Source of the DNA: JANQQJ01 sp046290575
GTDB lineage: Bacteria; Pseudomonadota; Alphaproteobacteria; SMXS01
Assembly: GCA_046290575.1 (NCBI GenBank)
Contig: JBKAGX010000003.1
Location: forward strand, 62,001 to 126,000
Direction: 5' to 3'
DNA length: 64,000 nt
The position numbers were made by a program, and so were the translations under genes. The notes under the pieces were generated by a model. It saw only the letters and a program-made list of their open reading frames with translations, made no database searches and was not told where the DNA came from. Positions within the stretch are counted from its first letter, which is position 1; each line of letters opens with the position of its first letter. Of this stretch, positions 1-8,573 are shown one piece after another.

Positions 1-98
1 GTGGCTGTGCAGGATCAGCACGGAGATCACAGCGACGCATCGCAATATCTGAATAGAATTATAGGTCAATCGCGTTCCCGCGTCCGTCTGTCGGCAGG

Positions 99-1424
99 TT
101 AGCGGCGGCCTTCCAGATAATCGTTCAGCACTTCATGGAAGCGCCTGACGCGACTTTCCTGGCCTGTCAGATGCGCATCCGTATAACCGCGAGACGCGAG
201 ACCACGCTGCTGTCCAACGGCGACGCTGAGGTCCTGGATCAGAAACGACCCTTCCATATCGGGGATCGGTACGCCGGTGCCATAATCGATATGTTCGTGC
301 TCGCACTCCTCAAACGGGCGTTCACCGACGAGGGTCATGATGGTGTCCTGGCCGTGAACCTTATTGACCAGCCAGAAGCAGTCGAACGTGCATTTGTTCG
401 GATCTGTCAGGTGCGGTTCAGTCCGGAAAACGAAGACGCCTTCGTGACCGGCGGTGATGGTGACGTTGGGAAAACACGTATAGTGATGCGGGTCGGTCAG
501 TTCTGAATCGGTGAAGCCGTCCAGGTGCAGATAGCCCTTTTCCTTCGCGAGCTTGCGCATCTGTTTCTGCATGGCGATGCGGCCTTCACGGGCTCGCCCT
601 TCAAAGTCCTTCGGGTCGAGATCCCATTTGGCCAACATCATATCCCAGGGCGATTCGACAGCATTAGGCACGTCGGCCCGCATTGAGGGCTGGCCCATCT
701 CGATCATGCGGTTGTGACCGTTCGGGTACATCTCGAAGACGGTGTTGGCGTAGTCTTCGTCGATATTGGCCCGCAACTGCGGGTGGACCGACGGCAGGTG
801 ATAGGATTCGTTGAAATTGTCGCAGGCGAATTTCCAATTGGTATCAACCTCGAAAGTCCGCCAGAACACCCGGATCATGTCGTCCATGCCGCGATGTTCG
901 AACAGGGTGGGGATCGGGTCCAGATAGTCCAGCAGGGCAGGGGCATCCGGATCCATGTTCCACCAGGCAAAGCCACCCCAGGTTTCGCAACGGAGTTCGG
1001 AGAGCGATAGCTCACCCACCGGACAGCCATCTTCGAAATCGTCCGGATCCTGCGCATATTGCAGGACGCCATCTATGCCCCACTGCCAGCCGTGATAGGG
1101 GCAGGTGAAACCGTTGCCGCTGCCGCTTTCATTCCAGGCAAGCCGTGTGCCCCGGTGGCGGCATGTGTTGTAGAACGCCCGGACGGAACCATCTTCCTGG
1201 CGGATCATGATGACCGACTCATGCCTGAAATCGTGCATGGTGTAGTCGCCCGGTTCCGGCATCTCGGCAAGCCGCCCACCCATATGCCAGATGCGGGTCC
1301 ACATATGGTCCCATTCGCGCTGCATGAATTCGGTTGAGGTATAGCGATCACCGGTGATGGGATCACCGCGCAATTGCGCGGCCGTACCGCCATCCATGTA
1401 GTTCAGATTTGCTGCGGTCGACAT
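99..1424 (-). CDS. Rieske ring-hydroxylating oxygenase, alpha subunit
   Basis: A 441-residue large subunit of a Rieske non-heme iron oxygenase, the class that dihydroxylates or demethylates aromatic and quaternary-amine substrates using electrons from a separate reductase. The Rieske [2Fe-2S] ligands are visible as CRH and, 17 residues later, CPYH (about residues 88-111). The mononuclear iron site is visible in the segment NESYHLPSVH near residue 206. The length is normal for the family. The ATG at 1424 follows a strong GGGGAGGG ribosome binding site. It lies downstream of a SnoaL-like gene on the same strand, 20 bases apart, so the two are probably one operon. No ferredoxin or reductase gene is adjacent, so the electron donor must be elsewhere. 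The substrate cannot be told from sequence. Confidence 0.9.
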   Translation of the reverse strand: MSTAANLNYMDGGTAAQLRGDPITGDRYTSTEFMQREWDHMWTRIWHMGGRLAEMPEPGDYTMHDFRHESVIMIRQEDGSVRAFYNTCRHRGTRLAWNESGSGNGFTCPYHGWQWGIDGVLQYAQDPDDFEDGCPVGELSLSELRCETWGGFAWWNMDPDAPALLDYLDPIPTLFEHRGMDDMIRVFWRTFEVDTNWKFACDNFNESYHLPSVHPQLRANIDEDYANTVFEMYPNGHNRMIEMGQPSMRADVPNAVESPWDMMLAKWDLDPKDFEGRAREGRIAMQKQMRKLAKEKGYLHLDGFTDSELTDPHHYTCFPNVTITAGHEGVFVFRTEPHLTDPNKCTFDCFWLVNKVHGQDTIMTLVGERPFEECEHEHIDYGTGVPIPDMEGSFLIQDLSVAVGQQRGLASRGYTDAHLTGQESRVRRFHEVLNDYLEGRR

Positions 1425-1444
1425 GGTGTGCCCTCCCCGGCGGG

Positions 1445-1858
1445 TCAGTAGCTGTGCCGTGGCGTATAGGTTCGGCTCGCAAACAGCCAGCGGCCATCCC
1501 GCTTTACATACTGATCCTCATACGTTCCGACATGCTGCCGCGTGTTGCCGTCCAGATCAATCCCGGTTTCGGCATTGTGGGTTCGCCCGGTGGCTGTGTC
1601 CCCTTGCACCTCCAGTGCGCCCATGGTCTGTGCCATGTAATTCAGTGTGTAGTTGGTCATCGCTTCCGACCAGGCTGCGACGATGGCGGCCCGGCCCTCC
1701 ACATGTTCAAGCCCGGGAAATCCGGGGACCTTCCAGACGCTGTCTTCGGCCCATGTGGCGCCCCAGTCCTCCGCGTTTCGGCGGCAGACGGCATCTGCGT
1801 AACTGGCGACCAGTTCGTGGATTGCAAGCCTATCTTCGAGAGGACCGTTAAAAGCCAT
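1445..1858 (-). CDS. SnoaL-like (NTF2-fold) protein
   Basis: A 137-residue protein with the SnoaL/NTF2-like cone fold (opening LEDRLAIHELVASYADAV and the later DGRWLFASRTY are typical of SnoaL_4-type domains). I chose the ATG at 1858 because a GGGGAG ribosome binding site lies just upstream and family homology begins there; a longer reading frame continues upstream to 1969 but its extra residues look unlike the family. The gene precedes the Rieske oxygenase in a likely operon. Beta subunits of Rieske oxygenases share this fold, so it might act as a small partner subunit, but it is shorter than typical beta subunits (about 170-190 residues) and could equally be an isomerase or dehydratase of the same pathway. 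Confidence 0.8.
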   Translation of the reverse strand: MAFNGPLEDRLAIHELVASYADAVCRRNAEDWGATWAEDSVWKVPGFPGLEHVEGRAAIVAAWSEAMTNYTLNYMAQTMGALEVQGDTATGRTHNAETGIDLDGNTRQHVGTYEDQYVKRDGRWLFASRTYTPRHSY

Positions 1859-1979
1859 GTCTCGATCTCCCCGTTTTTTTGCGAGCTGAATGGAGGTTAC
1901 CAGAAAAGACAGGGCCGGTAGACGGTGCATCTTTTGCTGAAGACACATAGCAGAGGTGCGCCGCTCCACATTGAGCTTA

Positions 1980-1997
1980 TGTTAACATGTGGTAACA
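1980..1997. promoter_or_regulatory. Palindromic operator candidate in divergent promoter region
   Basis: TGTTAACATGTGGTAACA is an 18-base imperfect palindrome with TGTTA and TAACA ends (14 of 18 positions symmetric). It lies between the SnoaL/Rieske operon (leftward) and the methyltransferase (rightward), the expected place for a dimeric repressor such as a TetR-type regulator. No regulator gene is adjacent, so the assignment rests only on symmetry and position. Confidence 0.35.
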
Positions 1998-2032
1998 AGT
2001 GCGGATCATAATCCAAGGCTTAGGAGAGTAGG

Positions 2033-2656
2033 ATGACCGGTGAAGCCAGGTTCTGGGACAAGCACGCTGAAGGCTACGCCAAGCGCCCTGTGTCAAATGA
2101 AGCGGCGTATCAGAAGAAGCTCGAAATCACCCGCGGCTACTTCGATCCAGAGATGCAGGTGCTGGAATTCGGCTGCGGCACCGGGTCCACGGCGATTGTC
2201 CATGCGCCCCATGTCAAACACATTCAGGCGATTGATATCTCCGGCAAGATGCTTGAGATCGCTCGACGAAAAGCCGATGCGGCTGGCATCGAAAACGTCA
2301 CGTTTGAACGCTCAACCATCGAAGACTTCGACGCCCCTGATCAGAGTTTCGACGCCGTCCTGGGCTTGAGCATCCTGCATCTGCTGGAAGACAAGGAGGC
2401 GGCGATTGCCAAGGTGCACCGTTTGCTGAAACCGGGCGGGATCTTTGTGTCCAGCACCGTTTGCCTGGGCAACGGCTACAGCTTTTTCAAGTTCATTGGC
2501 CCCATCGGACGGTTTTTTGGCCTGCTGCCCGTTCTCAATGTTTTCAAACAGGCGGACCTTGTCCGCAGCCTGACCCAGGCGGGTTTTGAAATCGATCATG
2601 AATGGAGGCCGGAGAAAAGCATGGCTGTTTTCGTGGTGGCGAAGAAGGCGCTCTAG
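2033..2656 (+). CDS. Class I SAM-dependent methyltransferase
   Basis: A 207-residue methyltransferase. The SAM-binding motif I is VLEFGCGTGSTA (about residues 43-54), followed by an acidic motif II region (IQAIDIS) and post-motif FDAVLGLSILHLL. This is the methyltransferase_11/25 type of fold. The start has a good ribosome binding site (GGAGAG). It reads away from the SnoaL/Rieske pair and is followed after 45 bases by a quinone oxidoreductase, so these two may be cotranscribed. The methyl acceptor is unknown; UbiE-like small-molecule methylation is a reasonable guess but is not demonstrated. Confidence 0.8.
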   Translation: MTGEARFWDKHAEGYAKRPVSNEAAYQKKLEITRGYFDPEMQVLEFGCGTGSTAIVHAPHVKHIQAIDISGKMLEIARRKADAAGIENVTFERSTIEDFDAPDQSFDAVLGLSILHLLEDKEAAIAKVHRLLKPGGIFVSSTVCLGNGYSFFKFIGPIGRFFGLLPVLNVFKQADLVRSLTQAGFEIDHEWRPEKSMAVFVVAKKAL

Positions 2657-2701
2657 CGTAACCCTGTGTTAGTCTCGGTGAAAAACCGCCGGGAGGCATG
2701 T

Positions 2702-3673
2702 TTGAGAGCCATTACAGTAAACGAGTACGGGCCCCCTGAGACCTTTGTGATCCAGGAGCACCCTGACTCACCTTTGAAGCCGGACGACGTCCGCATTGAG
2801 GTGCGTGGGGCAGGGATCAGCTTTATCGATCTGCTGCTGGCACAGGGCAAATACCAGGTGCAGCCGCCATTGCCTTACATTCCGGGCACGGAATTTGCCG
2901 GTGTGGTGGAACAGGCTGGTGAGGCGTCAGCCCTTCGGGCCGGCGACCGCGTGCTTTCCGGTGCGATGGGCGGCGGCTATGGCGAAACCTGCGTGGTGCC
3001 GTCGGCTGCTGTGCGGAAGATGCCCCATGGCATGTCCTTTGATCATGGGGCGGTGTTCCGGGTCAGCTACGGCACCGCCTATTATGCGCTGGTGCAGCGG
3101 GCGGGACTTAAACCGGACGAGACTGTTCTCGTTCTGGGTGCCGCAGGGGCGGTAGGCACGGCCTGTGTACAGGTGGCCAAGGCGCTGGGCGCGACGGTCA
3201 TCGCGTCGGCATCCACCGAAGCCAAGCGCGCACTCGCTCGCGAGTGTGGCGCCGACCATGTGATCGAGACCGGCGCAGCGGACTGGCGCGACCAAATCAA
3301 GGCGCTCACTGATGGCGGCGGCGTCGATGTGGTGTTCGACCCGGTGGGTGGGGACCTGACGGAGCTGGCCTTCCGGTCACTGGCCTGGAAGGGGCGGCAT
3401 CTGGTGATCGGCTATGCGCAGGGCACCATTCCGTCCTTGCCGGTCAATTTGGCGCTGTTGAAAGGGGCCTCGCTGGTCGGTGTCGATGTCCGCCAGTTCG
3501 GTCTCTATGAGGCCGATCTCTATGACCGGAACATGGACGCCCTTTTCCACCTTTATACGGACGGAAAGATCAATCCACCGATTGCGGCGACGTATCCGCT
3601 GGACGACTTCAGGACCGCCATGCGCGCAGTGATGGACGGTACGGCGGTTGGTCGCGTGGTGCTGACGCCTTAA
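2702..3673 (+). CDS. NADPH:quinone oxidoreductase family protein
   Basis: A 323-residue member of the zeta-crystallin/QOR branch of the medium-chain dehydrogenase family, which reduces quinones or activated double bonds with NADPH and lacks catalytic zinc. GroES-like N-domain (LPYIPGTEFAGVV around residue 60-72), then a Rossmann domain with VLVLGAAGAVGTACVQVAKALGA split around residues 140-160. The TTG at 2702 is preferred over upstream GTG codons because GGGAGG sits seven bases before it and homology (MRAITVNEYGPPE) begins there. Stop codon overlaps the stop of the convergent dienelactone hydrolase gene. Confidence 0.85.
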   Translation: MRAITVNEYGPPETFVIQEHPDSPLKPDDVRIEVRGAGISFIDLLLAQGKYQVQPPLPYIPGTEFAGVVEQAGEASALRAGDRVLSGAMGGGYGETCVVPSAAVRKMPHGMSFDHGAVFRVSYGTAYYALVQRAGLKPDETVLVLGAAGAVGTACVQVAKALGATVIASASTEAKRALARECGADHVIETGAADWRDQIKALTDGGGVDVVFDPVGGDLTELAFRSLAWKGRHLVIGYAQGTIPSLPVNLALLKGASLVGVDVRQFGLYEADLYDRNMDALFHLYTDGKINPPIAATYPLDDFRTAMRAVMDGTAVGRVVLTP

Positions 3674-4341
3674 CCGAGATTTTCCGCGAAGAACGCCAGT
3701 GTGCGTTCCCTGGCGAGTTTGGCAGACACTTCGTCATAGCTGTCCCGGTGGTTGCAGTTGAAACCGTGATCGGCCGGATAGACATAGACGGGCACGTCTG
3801 GTTGCGCGGCTTTGACCTTGTCGACATCTGACATCGGAATGTGGGCATCGAGTTCGCCGAAATGCATGATCACCGGGCATTTGGGTGTGCGCCCCGCTTC
3901 GCCAGCAAGACCGCCACCATAATAGGACGAAGCGGCGCTGACGCTGTTGAGTTCGCACGCGGATAACCAGGTCAGCAGGCCGCCGAAGCAATAGCCGACG
4001 ACGCCAACCTTGCCATGGGCGGAGGCTGTATCGATCGTGGCCTGGAGGTCTGCAAGTGTGTTCGCCATATCAAGCTTTTCAAAGGCCAGGGCGATGCCTT
4101 CGGTCATGCCCGCATCGTCATAGCCTAGTTCGATGCCGGGCCTCACCCGGTCAAAGATGGCAGGCGCGATCGCATAGTAGCCATCTGCGGCATAGCCATC
4201 GACGACTTCCATGATATGTGCGTTAACCCCGAAGATTTCCTGGATAACGACGACAGCGCCTTTTGGCGCGCCAGCAGGCGCCGCCTCATAAGCGCTGAAG
4301 GTAAATCCGTCTCCCGAGGTGATTTCGATCTGTCCGCCCAT
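3670..4341 (-). CDS. Dienelactone hydrolase family protein
   Basis: A 223-residue alpha/beta hydrolase of the dienelactone hydrolase family. The nucleophile elbow is GYCFGG (Cys about residue 117), with a candidate acid in FGELDAH and the catalytic His in YPADHGFNC, matching the Cys-Asp-His triad. In classical pathways the enzyme opens dienelactones formed from (chloro)catechols, but many members have other, unknown carboxyl-ester substrates. No other catechol-cleavage genes are adjacent. It converges on the quinone oxidoreductase with a 3-base stop overlap. Cytoplasmic, with no signal peptide. Confidence 0.85.
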   Translation of the reverse strand: MGGQIEITSGDGFTFSAYEAAPAGAPKGAVVVIQEIFGVNAHIMEVVDGYAADGYYAIAPAIFDRVRPGIELGYDDAGMTEGIALAFEKLDMANTLADLQATIDTASAHGKVGVVGYCFGGLLTWLSACELNSVSAASSYYGGGLAGEAGRTPKCPVIMHFGELDAHIPMSDVDKVKAAQPDVPVYVYPADHGFNCNHRDSYDEVSAKLARERTLAFFAENLG

Positions 4342-4422
4342 GGTGTCTTCCCCTGAATTGGCTGCGGTAAAACTGTCTTACCGCTATGTATGGCGGGCAG
4401 GGGTGGCGGCCAAATCAAAAAG

Positions 4423-4842
4423 TCAGCTGAGAACCAGATAAGCCAGATAAACACCCATTGCGATGCCGCCCAAGGCGGTACCCGTTGCGCCGACCGCACG
4501 GCACGCCACGAACAGCTTGCTGCCGTCGCTTCCGTGGGAGCCGGCCAGGCTGGAAAAAGCGATTGCGTGCCCAAGGCGCGCCACGCCGAAGATAATCGCA
4601 AAGGTCATCACGGCACCGGTGGGTGCGCCATACATTTCCACCAACCCAAGGCCGATCAGCAAGATGGCAGCGTTTTCAGCCAGATTGCCGTGCCGGCGGA
4701 CCTTGCGTTCCAGATTGGGGTCGTCGCCCAGGCCGACACCGATGCCGGCCTTGGCGCGGTGCAGGCCCGTGCTCAGCATCAGGGCTTGCTGCAGAATGAT
4801 CAGAAAAGCGGCCAGCGTGGCCGTAATGATTGGAAATGACAT
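4423..4842 (-). CDS. MAPEG family membrane protein
   Basis: A 139-residue integral membrane protein with about four hydrophobic segments (residues ~3-22, ~60-78, ~80-100, ~120-138). The sequence GDDPNLERKVRRHGNLAENA matches the conserved loop of the MAPEG family (membrane-associated glutathione/eicosanoid metabolism proteins), whose E-x-x-x-x-x-N signature is visible. Bacterial members may be glutathione transferases or peroxidases but most are uncharacterised. It is 81 bases upstream of the dienelactone hydrolase on the same strand and divergent from the DUF2141 gene. Confidence 0.75.
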   Translation of the reverse strand: MSFPIITATLAAFLIILQQALMLSTGLHRAKAGIGVGLGDDPNLERKVRRHGNLAENAAILLIGLGLVEMYGAPTGAVMTFAIIFGVARLGHAIAFSSLAGSHGSDGSKLFVACRAVGATGTALGGIAMGVYLAYLVLS

Positions 4843-5031
4843 GGCGTCCCCGTTGGTTGTCAGGGTCTTGGTGACCCGGAGACATGCTTGCGTGCATCGG
4901 GAAGGCTGTCATCTATCAATTTCGCACAAAAACACTGCAGGAATGCGCTGGATAGCCGCCGGATGAATTGCCCGGTAGAGTGCCGTCCTATCAGCGGAGC
5001 CGAGACAATGTTCCGCGACAGGGGTGCAGAT

Positions 5032-5481
5032 ATGAGGAAAGACATGATCAGGACCAGTCTTGCAGCGAGCGGATTTCTGTTGGCGGCGTTAAGCGCACAG
5101 GCACAGCAGGCTGGTCCAACGCTGACGGTAACGGTCGCAGGCGCCGAGCCGAACAGCGGCCAGATCATCATCAGCCTGTTTGACTCACCCGATACCTACA
5201 TGAAAGAGGCCGTGGCGACCCGGACGCTTCCGGTGGGGGAGGCGGGCGCCAGCACCTTTGTGTTTGAGGGGCTAGCAGTCGGCGAATACGCGGCAACGGT
5301 TATCTATGACGAGGATTCCGATGGGGAGCTCGATACGGGGTTCCTCGGCATTCCCAAGGAAAAGATCGGCTTCTCCAACAATGCCAGGGGCCGCATGGGG
5401 CCCGCACCGTTCGAGAAGGCGAAGTTTGCGTTCGGCGAGGCAGGGGCCTGGATCGGTGTGAATCTGGAGCAGGTTCGCTAG
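5032..5481 (+). CDS. DUF2141 domain exported protein
   Basis: A 149-residue secreted or periplasmic protein. A Sec signal peptide is clear (MIRTSLAASGFLLAALSAQAQQ), followed by a DUF2141 beta-sandwich domain (around residues 27-145) with the typical AVGEYAATVIYDEDSDGELDTGFLGIP segment split over two conserved motifs: YDEDxDG and GIPxExxGFSNNARG. DUF2141 proteins have no assigned function; they resemble carbohydrate- or Ca-binding exported proteins. The ATG at 5032 places the signal peptide at the N-terminus; an ATG at 5008 with a GGAG upstream is a possible alternative. It converges on the TonB receptor, with a terminator hairpin in between. Confidence 0.75.
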   Translation: MRKDMIRTSLAASGFLLAALSAQAQQAGPTLTVTVAGAEPNSGQIIISLFDSPDTYMKEAVATRTLPVGEAGASTFVFEGLAVGEYAATVIYDEDSDGELDTGFLGIPKEKIGFSNNARGRMGPAPFEKAKFAFGEAGAWIGVNLEQVR

Positions 5482-5500
5482 CGTAGCCGGCAAAGAAAAA

Positions 5501-5526
5501 GGCGTGCCGTCTTTCGACGGCACGCC
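5501..5526 (-). terminator. Rho-independent terminator of the TonB receptor gene
   Basis: Read on the minus strand, an 11-bp perfect stem (GGCGTGCCGTC / GACGGCACGCC) closes a GAAA tetraloop and is followed by TTTTTCTTT. It lies 29 bases beyond the TonB receptor stop codon. On the plus strand the run after the hairpin is not T-rich, so it mainly serves the minus-strand gene, though the stem may also slow readthrough from DUF2141. Confidence 0.85.
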
Positions 5527-5554
5527 CAGTTAATGGACAACTTTATTTGGGAAC

Positions 5555-8281
5555 TTAGAACTCGGCTGTCAGCTCGGCACCCCAGCTCGCGCCGGCGTTG
5601 ATTGTACCCGCGTTGAACAGCGGTGCGATCGGCTGGGCAAACAGTTCCTGAACATCATTGGTCAGATTGCGACCATAGAATGTCAGCATATAGCCGTCGC
5701 GGCGATAGCTGATGGAGGCCTGAAGGTTCTCACGTGACGGACCCTGAGAGTTCGGCGTGTTGAGAAGCGTGCCTTCGACTTCGTCCACCCAGTCATATTT
5801 GACGAACAGTTCAATCTCGCCGCCATTGCCGATCGGGATGACGTAGGACCCACCAATGCCGAACACCCATTCCGGCGCGTTGCGCGGCGTCAGAAAGTCA
5901 GCATTGACGATGCATTCCGGCAAGCCGGTGCAATCATCGTTAGGGTCAACGTCGGTGAAGAAGTTCTTGTAAGACGCCTTCAGGTAACCGACTGAACCGA
6001 AGATGGTGAAGTTCTCGGTGACCAATGCAGTCAGCTCAAGTTCGACACCCTTGTAGACGGCGTCGGCGACATTCGAGAACACCGTGGCCACCGTGTTGGT
6101 GCTGGGGTCGAACTGGACCGACTGTTCCTGCTTGTCCTTGAAGTCGTTATAGAACAGCGCCAGATTGGCCTGGACACGATTGTCGAGGAACTGGCTCTTG
6201 ATGCCGAATTCATAGGTTTTGGCGAATTCAGGATCGTACTGATCGCGCTCAAAGTCAGCCACGTTCTGGTTCACGCCGAAGAACCCACCAGAGTGGAAGC
6301 CTTCCGCGTAGGTGAAGTAGGCCAGAATGTCATCGGTGGCCTGCCAGGAAAGACCGAACTTCAGCGACGTGTCGGTCCATTTGTTGTCCAGGTCGGCAAA
6401 GTCCGGGAAGTTGAAAACGTCGACCCGCTCCAGCGAGGCGAGATAGGCCTGGCCGGCGATGAAGTCTTTCTTCTCTTCCGTCCAACGCACGCCGACGGTC
6501 AACGTCCAGCTGGGAATAAACTCCCAGTCAGCCTGTGCGAACACGGCAATCGATTTGGTGACCTGCTCTTCGTAGAGCTTCTGCACTAGGCCTTTTCCAA
6601 GGCCGTTGGCGATATCGGATTCACTGTCGCAACGCGTGTTGCCGAAGCCACCAATCAGGCAGACTTCCAGCGGCGAGAGTTCGCCCCAGACACTGGCCGC
6701 GAGCCCGGGATCAAACCAAACGTTGGATGAGAAGGCATACGCCCCGCCGGCCTCAGGCGCATTCAGCAAACCGATAAAGTCCCAGAATTGCCCGCCGGTG
6801 ACCCAGTCCTGACGGAACTCGCTGCGCCAATAGTGCGCACCGACAACAAAGTTGATCATGCCGATCGACGAGTCCCAGCTGCCTTCCAGGCGGACTTCCT
6901 GGGAGAACTGTTCGTAGTCGTTGTCGCGGTCAATGGTGATGAAGTCCGCGCTGGTGCCGTCAAAGTCCAGCAGGCGATCCTCCTTCATGTCGCGATAGGC
7001 TGTAATCGAGACGAGCTGAAGGTTGTCGGTGAACTGATAGCTCATATTCAGCGTGATCGCTTCAACGTCAAAGCTGGCCGGGTTCGGGGTGTCTGTAGAC
7101 CCAGATTTTGCAAGCTGGTCGCGGTTCTCGCGACAGGGCACGGCACCGAACTCGCATGAAAGCCAAAGCCCAAATCCGTCAGCGGCGCGGGTGTTGCCGT
7201 TGGTCAGGAAGCCGCCACCTTCGCTTTCATCCTGATACTTCTCAACCGTGAGCGTCGCTTCGAACTTGTCGGTTGGTGTCCACAGCGTCGTCACACCGAA
7301 GTTCTGATAGTCGCGCCGGGGCATCCGGCGATCCAGAAATTCATTACGCAGGAAGCCATCGCTTTCGATATGCGTGAAGAAGGCCTTCATGGCCAGCTTG
7401 TCTTCGATGATCGGTACGTTGAAAACGCCGCGGGCTTCAAACTGTCCCCAGCTGCCGCCGGTCAGTTTGACTTTCGCGCCCCATTCACCGGTGGGGCGGG
7501 TGCGGATAACGTGGACAACACCGCCAACCGTGTTCTTACCGAACAGGGTACCCTGCGGGCCACGCAGAATTTCGATCCGTTCAATATCAAAATTCTCGAT
7601 GATCTGACCGGACAGCGTGCCCAGATGAACGCCATCGATCATCACACCAATCGGTGAATCGAAAGAGTTGTCATCGGTCCGCGTCGGGCTGATACCGCGA
7701 ATGGTGATGTTGGCGCCGCCGGACCGGGTCGGGTCGGCATTGATGCGGACGTTGGCCGAGAGGCCGTTCAGATCGGTGAGATCACGGAACGTCCCCTTTT
7801 CCAGCTGGAACTCGCCAACGGCTGTCAGGGCGATCGGAACCGACTGGGCCGACTGTTCGCGCTTCTGCGCGGTCACCATAACGGTGTCGAGACGGGCGCC
7901 TGATGCAACGATCATCAATACGCCGCCGGGGTTGATGGTCGCTGAACCGCTGCGCGGCTGGCCATCGACAGTGATCACATAGTCGACGGCTGTGCCGGCT
8001 GCCAGTTGAGCATCCGTGCGGAAGAAGTGGGCGTAAGCCGCGTCACAGGTTTCGTCGCCTGTCTTTTGCGCCTCGCATTGTTCGCTGTCGATAACAGCGG
8101 CCTGCTGTCCATCCGGCAAGGTAACGGTGCCACTCAGACTAGCACCGGGAGGTGCATCGAAGTTGGCTCCGGTCATGTGGGCTGATGCCATGCCCGCTGC
8201 GAACATCATCGCAGGCACAGACAGTGATAGTGATTTTAGTAATGACGAACCCGATATGGGCACGTGCGGCATGCGGCGCAT
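5555..8281 (-). CDS. TonB-dependent outer-membrane receptor
   Basis: A 908-residue receptor that would import a ligand (siderophore, B12, sugar or aromatic compound) across the outer membrane with energy from TonB-ExbBD. The plug domain begins after LDTVMVTAQKRE (residues ~131-142), a TonB-box-like segment, and contains GTLFGKNTVGGVVHV. The beta-barrel continues to the terminal GASWGAELTAEF, ending in Phe as usual for outer-membrane proteins. The ATG at 8281 is preceded by GGGGAGGA; upstream in-frame codons are rejected. Unusually, about 95 residues with a Cys69-Cys79 pair lie between the signal peptide and the plug and do not look like a STN signalling domain. This is the IroN/pesticin-receptor-like CirA type common in sphingomonad-like bacteria. 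The ligand is unknown. Confidence 0.9.
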   Translation of the reverse strand: MRRMPHVPISGSSLLKSLSLSVPAMMFAAGMASAHMTGANFDAPPGASLSGTVTLPDGQQAAVIDSEQCEAQKTGDETCDAAYAHFFRTDAQLAAGTAVDYVITVDGQPRSGSATINPGGVLMIVASGARLDTVMVTAQKREQSAQSVPIALTAVGEFQLEKGTFRDLTDLNGLSANVRINADPTRSGGANITIRGISPTRTDDNSFDSPIGVMIDGVHLGTLSGQIIENFDIERIEILRGPQGTLFGKNTVGGVVHVIRTRPTGEWGAKVKLTGGSWGQFEARGVFNVPIIEDKLAMKAFFTHIESDGFLRNEFLDRRMPRRDYQNFGVTTLWTPTDKFEATLTVEKYQDESEGGGFLTNGNTRAADGFGLWLSCEFGAVPCRENRDQLAKSGSTDTPNPASFDVEAITLNMSYQFTDNLQLVSITAYRDMKEDRLLDFDGTSADFITIDRDNDYEQFSQEVRLEGSWDSSIGMINFVVGAHYWRSEFRQDWVTGGQFWDFIGLLNAPEAGGAYAFSSNVWFDPGLAASVWGELSPLEVCLIGGFGNTRCDSESDIANGLGKGLVQKLYEEQVTKSIAVFAQADWEFIPSWTLTVGVRWTEEKKDFIAGQAYLASLERVDVFNFPDFADLDNKWTDTSLKFGLSWQATDDILAYFTYAEGFHSGGFFGVNQNVADFERDQYDPEFAKTYEFGIKSQFLDNRVQANLALFYNDFKDKQEQSVQFDPSTNTVATVFSNVADAVYKGVELELTALVTENFTIFGSVGYLKASYKNFFTDVDPNDDCTGLPECIVNADFLTPRNAPEWVFGIGGSYVIPIGNGGEIELFVKYDWVDEVEGTLLNTPNSQGPSRENLQASISYRRDGYMLTFYGRNLTNDVQELFAQPIAPLFNAGTINAGASWGAELTAEF

Positions 8282-8573
8282 GGAGTCCTCCCCTAAGACG
8301 CATCGTCTAGTTTTAGCAGGCGGCCGGGTTTCTTTGCGCTGCATCCCGTTTGCCGCTGCCCCCAAAAAAACATGCAGCGCCGATGAATACTGCGGCTGAA
8401 ATGCGTTAGGGTCAACCCTGATAGAACGAAAATTCATGAGTGAATGTAGGATGTTAAAAACTCAATAAAGGCATCCTCTTAGGTCTTTTGTTGAATTGGT
8501 ATTATTGGGACTGTGGCAAAAAAGCACCGCCAAAACACAAAATTTCCGACAAATTCGTCTTACAAAGTAAAAG

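Noticed and set aside
1..98. A possible partial coding end (33 codons to a stop at 100-102 on the plus strand)
   Set aside because: Too short and without recognisable similarity; open frames of this size are expected by chance at a window edge.
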